Shown here piece by piece: positions 23,868-30,512 of a stretch of DNA of 30,512 bases. The translations under genes and the position numbers were made by a program. A model generated the notes under the pieces. It saw only the letters and a list, made by a program, of their open reading frames with translations. It did no database searches and was not told the origin of the DNA. Origin of the DNA: DASZKW01 sp035552775 (GTDB lineage Bacteria; Actinomycetota; Acidimicrobiia; Acidimicrobiales; Palsa-688); the NCBI GenBank assembly GCA_035552775.1, contig DASZKW010000042.1, positions 1 to 30,512 on the forward strand, read 5' to 3'. Within the stretch, counting starts at the first letter, position 1; each line of letters begins with the position of its first letter.

Positions 23868-23885
23868 CCCAAGCGCGACCGATGC

Positions 23886-25304
<1,419 letters not shown>

Positions 25305-25446
25305 CGGGCTCCTTGTCGAAGGTGGGATCCACGGCGGATCCAAAGGCGGGTCGGGCGCGATCCAAACGGAGATCGGGCGCGGCACCCACAAGGGTGCGGT
25401 CGAGCCGGGGCCTTCTGGCCCTCACCTTGTGGTCAGCCCGGAACTC
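25305..25446 (-). promoter_or_regulatory. Structured 5' leader of ahcY (candidate cis-regulatory RNA)
   Basis: Reading toward ahcY, the arm CCACAAGGTG (25432-25423) can pair with CACCCTTGTGG (25396-25386) with one bulged base. This stem encloses a perfect GGGCC-AGAA-GGCCC hairpin (25421-25408). The second arm can instead fold on itself as GCACCC-TTGT-GGGTGC (25397-25382), so two exclusive states exist. Next come two 22-base repeats (25380-25359 and 25358-25337, 18 of 22 identical) with an 11-base partial copy, and a GGATCC/GGATCC hairpin (25341-25325) ten bases before the AAGGAG site. I do not see the conserved core of the known SAH riboswitch. Confidence 0.45.
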
Positions 25447-25452
25447 CGCCCC

Positions 25453-25458
25453 ACTTTA
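25453..25458 (-). promoter_or_regulatory. Candidate -10 box of ahcY
   Basis: TAAAGT at 25458-25453 on the minus strand would place the transcript start near 25446 and give a leader of about 140 bases. No clear -35 box is visible. Confidence 0.4.
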
Positions 25459-25467
25459 CTCAGGGCG

Positions 25468-25480
25468 TAGGGTCCCCCGG
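25468..25480 (+). promoter_or_regulatory. Leaderless-type promoter of the PIG-L gene
   Basis: TAGGGT at 25468-25473 lies 7 bases before the ATG at 25481. It is divergent from and close to the ahcY -10 box. Confidence 0.5.
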
Positions 25481-26215
25481 ATGACGGCCGTGTCCAACCG
25501 AGGCGATACCGGTGTCGAGCGGGTGCTGGTGGTCAGCGCCCACCCCGACGACGTGGACTTCGGAGTCGCCGGATCGGTGGCGGCGTGGACCGACGCCGGC
25601 ATCGAGGTGACCTACTGCGTGGTGACCGACGGTGACGCAGGCGGCTTCGACGCTGACGTTCCCCGCTCCGGGATAGCGGCCATCCGCAGGGCCGAGCAGC
25701 AGGCGGCGGCCGCGGTCGTCGGCGTGCACGACATCGTGTGGCTGGGCTACCCAGACGGGCGCGTGGAAGTGACGCTCGAGTTGCGCCGGGATCTGGCGCG
25801 CGTCATCCGCCAGGTGCGTCCCGAACGGGTGCTCGCGCCGAGCCCGGAGCGGCTGTGGGACCGCATCTTTGCGTCCCATCCCGACCATCTGGCTGCGGGT
25901 GAGGCCACCGTGTGCGCCGTGTACCCCGACGCCCGTAACCCGTTCACGTTCCCCGAGTTAACCGCCGAGGGCCTCGACGCCCACACCGTCGGGGAGTTGT
26001 GGCTCATGGCCGTGCCGGTGGCCGACACCTTCGTGGACATCACCGAGACGTTCGAGCGCAAGCTGGACGCGCTTCGCTGCCACGTCAGCCAGGAAGTCGA
26101 CCGTGGGGGAAAGCTGGACGAGCGCATGCGGGCGTGGACGGCCGCCACTGCGGCGGCCGCCGGCTGGCCCGAAGGCCGGCTGGCCGAGGGGTTCCGCCGG
26201 ATAAGTACCGGCTGA
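25481..26215 (+). CDS. PIG-L/LmbE family deacetylase
   Basis: This 244-aa zinc-dependent N-deacetylase of the LmbE/PIG-L family has the metal-binding AHPDD motif near residue 20 (VVSAHPDDVDFGVAG) and the second metal His in SHPDHLAAGEA. Such enzymes remove acetyl groups from N-acetylglucosamine conjugates; MshB and Mca of the mycothiol pathway belong here. The motif AHPDDVDFG differs from the AHPDDE form usual in MshB, so I do not assign that role. The ATG start follows a leaderless-type box; the frame is open to 25313, but that part is the ahcY leader. It converges with the acyl-CoA dehydrogenase gene, 11 bases apart. Confidence 0.9.
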   Translation: MTAVSNRGDTGVERVLVVSAHPDDVDFGVAGSVAAWTDAGIEVTYCVVTDGDAGGFDADVPRSGIAAIRRAEQQAAAAVVGVHDIVWLGYPDGRVEVTLELRRDLARVIRQVRPERVLAPSPERLWDRIFASHPDHLAAGEATVCAVYPDARNPFTFPELTAEGLDAHTVGELWLMAVPVADTFVDITETFERKLDALRCHVSQEVDRGGKLDERMRAWTAATAAAAGWPEGRLAEGFRRISTG

Positions 26216-26226
26216 CCGGCGCCGGC

Positions 26227-27429
26227 TCAGGGTCGGGGCCGCTCCGAGAAGGGCACGCCCTTGTCCACCCTCGGATCGGGAGCCAGCCCGAGCACCCGCT
26301 CGCCGACGATGTTGTGTTGGATCTCGTCGGTACCGCCGCGGATCGACAACGACGGGGCGGCCAACCACATCGTCTGCCAGTCGTCGGGCTGATCGGCGCC
26401 GACCGTCGCCGCCGCTCCCTCCAGGTCGACGGCGAGGGACGCCACCGACTTGACCATCCTGTTGGTGCGCAGCTTGGCAGCCGAGTCCTCGGGTCCGGGC
26501 GACCCGTCGGCCTGGCGCGCCGCCCGGGCCCGGGCCGTGTTCCACTGCGTGAGCTTCAAGTCGATGACGCAACGGGCCAGGCGGTCCCGCCCGCCCATCA
26601 CCGTGCCGAGGTCATGGGCCGCGGCGAGGCCGAGCAGCTGGTCGAGCGAGACCCCGAGGTCGCCGGCCAGGGAACCGCGCTCGTGGCCGAGGGTGGTAAG
26701 TCCCACCCGCCAGCCATCGTCGACGCCGCCGATGCGGTCACCGTCGGGGATTACGACGTCGTCGAGGAACACCTCGTTGAAGTGGGTGTCCCCGTTCATC
26801 TGCGCCAAAGGACGCACCGTGACCCCGGGCGCTCCCATGTCGACGGCGAAGGCGGTGATGCCGGCGTGCTTGGGCACCGACGGGTCGCTCCTCGCCAGCA
26901 GCATCCCCCACCGCGAGTAGTGGGCGCGGCTCGTCCACACCTTCGAGCCGGTGAGGCGCCAAACGTCGCCGTCGCGCGCCGCACGGGTCGACAGGTTGGC
27001 CAGATCCGAGCCGGCGTCGGGTTCGGAGAACATCTGGCACCAGATCTCGTCACCGCTGCGCATTGGCGGCAGCCAGAGCCGCTTCTGTGAGTCGGTGCCG
27101 TGGGCCAGGATCGTCGGCCCGATGAGGCCGAGGCCGACGAGGAACGGGTACAGGTCGGGGGTCTCGAGGCCGGCCAGCACCTCGCTCACGACCTCGGCCT
27201 CGGCGGGTGCCAACCCCATGCCGCCATGCTCCACCGGCCAAGTGGGCACCGCGTAGCCGCCCCCTGCCAGGACCCGGAGGAATCGCCGGCCCGACTCGAT
27301 GTCGTCGCTGCCCGCGCCGAGGACCACGGCGCGAGTGTCGGGCCGACGGGCATCGAGCAGCCTGGCGAGCTCCTCGCTTATCCGGTCTCGAAGCCGGCCG
27401 AGCGCGGCGCCATCACCCTGGCCAGTCAC
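26227..27429 (-). CDS. Acyl-CoA dehydrogenase
   Basis: This 400-aa flavoprotein oxidises acyl-CoA thioesters to enoyl-CoA. It shows the family core: an N-terminal helical domain (WPVEHGGMGL), the FAD/substrate strand MFSEPDAGSDLANL, TGSKVWTSRAHYS, and the C-terminal helical domain ending IRGGTDEIQHNIVGERVLGL. In medium-chain enzymes the catalytic Glu occurs just before GT in this last motif; here that position is Gly, so the base must lie elsewhere, as in isovaleryl- or sterol-type enzymes (the FadE group). This hints at branched-chain or sterol side-chain substrates but does not prove it. GTG 27429 is supported by a TAGGCT box 9 bases upstream. Confidence 0.92.
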   Translation of the reverse strand: MTGQGDGAALGRLRDRISEELARLLDARRPDTRAVVLGAGSDDIESGRRFLRVLAGGGYAVPTWPVEHGGMGLAPAEAEVVSEVLAGLETPDLYPFLVGLGLIGPTILAHGTDSQKRLWLPPMRSGDEIWCQMFSEPDAGSDLANLSTRAARDGDVWRLTGSKVWTSRAHYSRWGMLLARSDPSVPKHAGITAFAVDMGAPGVTVRPLAQMNGDTHFNEVFLDDVVIPDGDRIGGVDDGWRVGLTTLGHERGSLAGDLGVSLDQLLGLAAAHDLGTVMGGRDRLARCVIDLKLTQWNTARARAARQADGSPGPEDSAAKLRTNRMVKSVASLAVDLEGAAATVGADQPDDWQTMWLAAPSLSIRGGTDEIQHNIVGERVLGLAPDPRVDKGVPFSERPRP

Positions 27430-27444
27430 TGCCTGCTCAGCCTA
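27430..27444 (-). promoter_or_regulatory. Leaderless-type promoter of the acyl-CoA dehydrogenase gene
   Basis: TAGGCT at 27444-27439 lies 9 bases before the GTG at 27429, a little longer than at other sites here. Confidence 0.4.
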
Positions 27445-27455
27445 CGCCGATGACC

Positions 27456-27497
27456 TAGACCGGCTCGGCGATGCCTCGGCCGGCCTGGACCGGTCTA
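27456..27497 (-). terminator. Inverted repeat at the fbiC stop codon
   Basis: TAGACCGG (27456-27463) and CCGGTCTA (27490-27497) form an 8-bp inverted repeat around a GC-rich 26-base loop. The right arm contains the fbiC stop codon. A termination role is possible but there is no T-tract. Confidence 0.3.
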
Positions 27498-29813
27498 CAC
27501 CGGCTGGGCGACCCGGCCGTAGAGGGTGGTTCGCTGCTCGAGCGGCCGCCCGAGGGGTTCGACGATGGCCCGGAAGTCACCGGGCTCCATGAGCTGGCCG
27601 TGGCTGGCGCCCGCGGCGCGGGAGATGTTCTCGTCCATGAGGGTGCCACCCAGGTCGTTGCAGCCGGCGGCGAGGAGCTGGGGGATGGCCGCGGGGCCCA
27701 GCTTGACCCACGACGCCTGGACGTTGTCGATCCAGCCGGTGTAGGCGATGCGGCCCACGGCGTGCACCAGCACCGCCTCGCGGAAGGTCGGCCCGCGGCG
27801 GCTGCGGCGCTGGAGGTATATCGGCGTGGCCATGTGCACGAAGGGGAGGGGGACGTACTCGGTGAAGCCGCCCGTCTCCTTCTGCAGTGCCCGGGTACGG
27901 AGCAGGTGGCGCGCCCAGTGCACCGGCCTTTCGACCGAGCCGAACATGATGGTCACGTTGGATCGCAGGCCGACGGAGTGGGCGGTGCGGTGGGCGTGGA
28001 GCCACTCCTCGGTGTTGACCTTGTCGGGGCAGATGATGGCGCGGATCTCGTCGTCGAGGATCTCCGCCGCCGTCCCCGGGAGGGTTTTGAGCCCGGCGTC
28101 CATCAGCCGGCGCAGGTAGGCGTCCAGGGGCTCGCCGAGGCGCTTGGCGCCCTCTGTGACCTCGAGGGCGGTGAAACCGTGGATGTGGATCGTCGGCGAC
28201 GCCGCCCGCACGGCCCGGATGACGTCGATGTAGTAGTCGCCGTCGAACTTGGGGTGGATGCCGCCCTGGAGGCACACCTCCGTGGCTCCGAGGTCGGTGG
28301 CTTCGGCCACCCGGCGGCTGATCTCGTCGAGGCCGAGGAGGTAAGGGTCGCCGCGCAGGTTGAGCGACAGGGGACCCTTGCTGAAAGCGCAGAACCGGCA
28401 CTTGAAAGTGCATACGTTGGTGTAGTTGATGTTGCGGTTGATCACGAAGGTGACGGTGTCGCCGACGGTGCGACGGCGCAGCTCGTCGGCCACTTCGGCC
28501 ACGGCCCGGACCTGGGGACCCCGGGCGGAGAAAAGGGCGACCAGTTCCTCCTCACCCGCTTCCTGCCCGGCGAGCACGCCTGCGAGCACCTCGTCGACCC
28601 GGCCGCGGCCAACCGCCTCAACAACCGCGGGCGCGGCGCGTCGCTCGGGTATGAGGCGCGGCGGCGGGGCGTCGCCACCGGAGTACCAGGCTTCGGGGTC
28701 CCTCCCGAGGCCCTCGGCGTCGGAGTGGTCGAGGACGGCGAACCGCATGGCCGGGTCCAGCCACCGCTCCGGGTCGAGGGCGTACTCGGGGTACACGGTG
28801 AGGCGGGGGGCGAGGGTCCGGCCCCGGGCTTCGGTGACCTCTGCGAGGCGTTCGATGGCCGGCCACGGCCGCTCCGGGTTGACGTGGTCGGGGGTGAGGG
28901 GCGAGACGCCGCCCCAGTCGTCGATCCCCGCGTCGAGCAGTGAGCCGAAGTCGTCGCTCAGGTTGGGGGGCGCCTGCAGATGCACCGACGGAGGGAGGAG
29001 CAGCCGGGCGCAGGCCAGCGTGCGCAGGTACTCGTCCGGCGGGCACGGCGGGGTCGAGTGCATGGCCGTCCCCGGCTTGGGCAGGAAGTTCTGGACGATC
29101 ACCTCCTGCACGTGGCCGTGGCGCCGGTGGGCGCCGGCGATGGCGGCGAGGGCGGCGACCCTGTCGGCCCAGGTGTCGCCGATGCCGACCAGGATCCCGG
29201 TGGTGAAGGGGATGGCGAGACGCCCGGCCGCCTCAAGGGTGGCCAGCCGGCGCTCCGGGGTCTTGTCCGGTGACCCCCGGTGGGCGGCGAGGTCAACGGC
29301 GAGGGACTCGAGCATCATCCCCTGAGAGGCCGACACGGGCCGCAGCGCAGCCAGCTCGTCCTCGTGCAGGGCGCCGGCGTTGGCGTGGGGGAGCAGGCCC
29401 ACCTCGTCGCGAACCGCAGTCGCCGCGGCCACCAGGTAATCGACCGTTGACGCCCAGCCCCGGTCGGCCAGCCACTGGCGGGCGGCCGGGTAGCGCGCCT
29501 CCGGACGTTCACCGAGGGTGAAGAGCACCTCGTGGCAACCTGTCGCCGCGCCCCGCCGGGCGATGTCGGTGACCTCGTCGATGTCGAGGTAAGGGGCCGC
29601 CACGCGAGCGGGCGCCTGGGCGAAGGTGCAGTACCCGCAGCGGTCCCTGCACAGCTGGGTGAGAGGCACGAACACCTTGGGCGAGAACGTCGTGCGTGTG
29701 CCCCACGCCTCGTCCCTTCGCGCCGCCGCCTCAGCCAGGACCTCGGCGAGGGGCGCACTGGCCGCCCACGCCGCCGTCTCCCGCCATGCCTCCTCCGCTT
29801 CGCGTTCGGTCAC
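27495..29813 (-). CDS. fbiC: FO synthase, CofG-CofH fusion (bifunctional radical SAM enzyme)
   Basis: FbiC builds 7,8-didemethyl-8-hydroxy-5-deazariboflavin (FO), the chromophore of coenzyme F420, from tyrosine and a flavin precursor. The 772-aa protein joins two radical SAM enzymes. The CofG half has the 4Fe-4S motif CRDRCGYC (Cys55, 59, 62). The CofH half has CTFKCRFC near residue 470, followed by QGGIHPKF and the HIHGFTALE segment. Length and domain order match actinobacterial FbiC. The GTG start lies 6 bases after a TAGCCT box. No other F420 gene is in the window. The acyl-CoA dehydrogenase gene follows with its own promoter-like box. Confidence 0.97.
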   Translation of the reverse strand: MTEREAEEAWRETAAWAASAPLAEVLAEAAARRDEAWGTRTTFSPKVFVPLTQLCRDRCGYCTFAQAPARVAAPYLDIDEVTDIARRGAATGCHEVLFTLGERPEARYPAARQWLADRGWASTVDYLVAAATAVRDEVGLLPHANAGALHEDELAALRPVSASQGMMLESLAVDLAAHRGSPDKTPERRLATLEAAGRLAIPFTTGILVGIGDTWADRVAALAAIAGAHRRHGHVQEVIVQNFLPKPGTAMHSTPPCPPDEYLRTLACARLLLPPSVHLQAPPNLSDDFGSLLDAGIDDWGGVSPLTPDHVNPERPWPAIERLAEVTEARGRTLAPRLTVYPEYALDPERWLDPAMRFAVLDHSDAEGLGRDPEAWYSGGDAPPPRLIPERRAAPAVVEAVGRGRVDEVLAGVLAGQEAGEEELVALFSARGPQVRAVAEVADELRRRTVGDTVTFVINRNINYTNVCTFKCRFCAFSKGPLSLNLRGDPYLLGLDEISRRVAEATDLGATEVCLQGGIHPKFDGDYYIDVIRAVRAASPTIHIHGFTALEVTEGAKRLGEPLDAYLRRLMDAGLKTLPGTAAEILDDEIRAIICPDKVNTEEWLHAHRTAHSVGLRSNVTIMFGSVERPVHWARHLLRTRALQKETGGFTEYVPLPFVHMATPIYLQRRSRRGPTFREAVLVHAVGRIAYTGWIDNVQASWVKLGPAAIPQLLAAGCNDLGGTLMDENISRAAGASHGQLMEPGDFRAIVEPLGRPLEQRTTLYGRVAQPV

Positions 29814-29825
29814 CGGGCGAGGCTA
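29814..29825 (-). promoter_or_regulatory. Leaderless-type promoter of fbiC
   Basis: TAGCCT at 29825-29820 lies 6 bases before the GTG at 29813, with no Shine-Dalgarno sequence. Confidence 0.5.
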
Positions 29826-29829
29826 CCGA

Positions 29830-29984
29830 GCCTGCATGGCAGTCGTTAGTGTCCGGTGTCGAACTAGGGGTGCCGTTAAGGAACGTGGCACCAACCGACA
29901 AGTAGACCCAGAACCTCGGTCGTCGACGGCCAACCGACTGGCCGTTGTCGGCGGACGTAGGGGACCTCTCAGCTATGGATCGTC
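29830..29984. other. Non-coding segment with two hairpins
   Basis: No gene is visible. One interrupted stem pairs GTGCC (29870-29874) with GGCAC (29887-29891) and GTT with AAC inside it. A second pairs CGGCCA (29927-29932) with TGGCCG (29939-29944). Base composition is less GC-rich than in neighbouring genes, as is usual for insertion-sequence flanks. Confidence 0.5.
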
Positions 29985-30272
29985 TCAGTAACCCGTCACT
30001 GAGGCAGCGGCGCGCGGGAAGTCGAGCCCGGCGGGCAGGCGGGCGAAGGCCACGTCGAGGGTGGAGTGGTGGCGGGCTCGAACCGCGGCAGCGACGACGG
30101 CCTCGACGGCGGGCCGTCCGGCCTCGGCGGCGGTCTCGGCGGCGGTTCTTGGCGTCGATGAGCACCCCGGCGAGCTGGCTGGTCCATAGCTCGAACGCCA
30201 CGGCTTGGCCGACGTCGTCGAGGTGGCGAAGCAGGTCGAAGATCCCATAGGGGCTGTAGCCGTCATGGACGA
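29985..30272 (-). pseudogene. Decayed IS66-family transposase fragment
   Basis: Translated right to left, the segment reads VHDGYSPYGIF, then LLRHLDDV, GQAVAFELWTSQLAGVLIDAKN, then in another frame AAETAAEAGRPAVEAVVAA and RARHHSTLDVAFARL. This order resembles the IS66 transposase region around its second catalytic Asp (VHDG-W-x-PY), the helix with GQ-x-WA and the following LL-x-DAK helix. Intact proteins have an HALCNAHHLREL-like segment after the PY motif; here about nine residues of it are missing. A frameshift falls after DAKN, and a stop codon lies just before VHDG. It is therefore an internal fragment and cannot make an active enzyme. Confidence 0.6.
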
Positions 30273-30418
30273 TGGTTCACTTTCCCGACTGCCTTAACCC
30301 CCGGGGCCGAGGGGGTGAGGCGAGCGCGACGGTAGCACGCGGTCACCACCGAGCGGCACCCTTTAACCACTGAACGCCCCGAAGTTACCCGGCGCTCGAC
30401 TCCACTCGTCAGCTCCAT
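30263..30418 (-). CDS. Small ORF with strong ribosome site (51 aa)
   Basis: ATG 30418 is preceded by AAGGAGG at ideal spacing (30431-30425), the best Shine-Dalgarno in the window besides ahcY. The 51-aa basic product (starting MELTSGVERR) is not recognised, and its end overlaps the start of the IS66 fragment. It may be the truncated 5' end of a former insertion-sequence gene. Confidence 0.3.
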   Translation of the reverse strand: MELTSGVERRVTSGRSVVKGCRSVVTACYRRARLTPSAPGVKAVGKVNHRP

Positions 30419-30431
30419 CGCCCACCTCCTT

Positions 30432-30512
30432 GCTCCCACTTGCGCTCGTCCATCCACTGAGCGCCACCGTCGCGCCCGGGCTTACCGGATCCTTACCGTC
30501 CCTGCTCAGGGG
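30432..30512. other. Window end without recognised gene
   Basis: On the minus strand two GTAAG-containing stretches occur (around 30484-30500). IS66 elements often begin with GTAAG-like ends, so one element border may lie here, but the match is too short to call. Confidence 0.2.

Larger units (their letters stand above)
23691..23885. other. Gene-free segment between the MFS promoter and ahcY
   Basis: After the minisatellite the sequence becomes clearly richer in A and T (about 23715-23836) and contains a perfect 12-bp inverted repeat, followed by hairpins next to the ahcY stop. I see no convincing gene; a 19-codon plus-strand frame at 23834 looks like chance. Confidence 0.6.

Noticed and set aside
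25305..25446. Known SAH or SAM riboswitch upstream of ahcY
   Set aside because: I could not find the conserved core sequences of these classes by eye, so I list the region only as an unclassified structured leader.
25313..25480. Longer N-terminus for the PIG-L protein
   Set aside because: The extension has no family similarity, overlaps the ahcY leader and lacks a start signal, whereas ATG 25481 follows a -10 box and precedes the AHPDD strand at normal distance.

Overview
This window is very GC-rich and gene-dense. Its content points to a high-GC actinobacterium, and I favour a deep lineage such as Acidimicrobiia by inference only. The markers are a fused CofG/CofH FO synthase (FbiC, coenzyme F420), a relative of the mycothiol-dependent reductase Rv2466c, a resuscitation-promoting-factor domain protein, a large NAD-type glutamate dehydrogenase and many genes that look leaderless.

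Layout. 1-234: two strong hairpins that resemble an IS200/IS605-type right end. 235-9755 (minus strand): a tight operon read right to left, made of a membrane-anchored fibronectin type III protein, a MoxR AAA+ ATPase, a DUF58 protein, a TgpA-like membrane protein whose transglutaminase core has lost its catalytic Cys and His, and a Ser/Thr kinase. Four of the five genes are joined by 4-8 base overlaps; the moxR/DUF58 junction instead carries a 15-bp tandem repeat. 9847-12649: a divergent pair, an Rv2466c-like reductase with only one active-site Cys and a DPP-IV-type S9 peptidase. 12705-13452: PRC-barrel protein, two very small proteins and a mini-ORF that abuts glutamate dehydrogenase (13449-16808). 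16813-18743: a hypothetical protein, a ClpX-zinc-finger/VOC fusion, an alkyltransferase-like DNA repair protein and a small membrane protein. 18859-19915: an anti-sigma-type ATPase facing a STAS anti-anti-sigma factor and a zinc-ribbon protein. 19951-23549 (minus): secreted coiled-coil/Rpf protein, a 55-aa membrane protein, a NadD-like nucleotidyltransferase and a DHA2-type MFS exporter. 23550-23885: gene-free, with a G-rich 26-bp minisatellite, a perfect 12-bp inverted repeat and terminator-like hairpins. 23886-29813: ahcY with a structured 5' leader, a divergent PIG-L deacetylase, an acyl-CoA dehydrogenase and fbiC. 29814-30512: accessory sequence with a decayed IS66 transposase fragment.

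How the parts fit. The left operon looks like a cell-envelope or secretion-linked signalling unit (MoxR chaperone, DUF58, TgpA-like protein, kinase, FnIII surface protein). The right half is mostly housekeeping and redox metabolism: SAH recycling, FO synthesis, fatty acid or sterol oxidation and NAD-related adenylyl transfer. The most notable signals are the catalytically dead transglutaminase, a possible undescribed structured RNA leader before ahcY, and a TAnnnT box placed 6-10 bases before the start codon of about ten genes, which suggests widespread leaderless transcription. No rRNA, tRNA or CRISPR array was seen.
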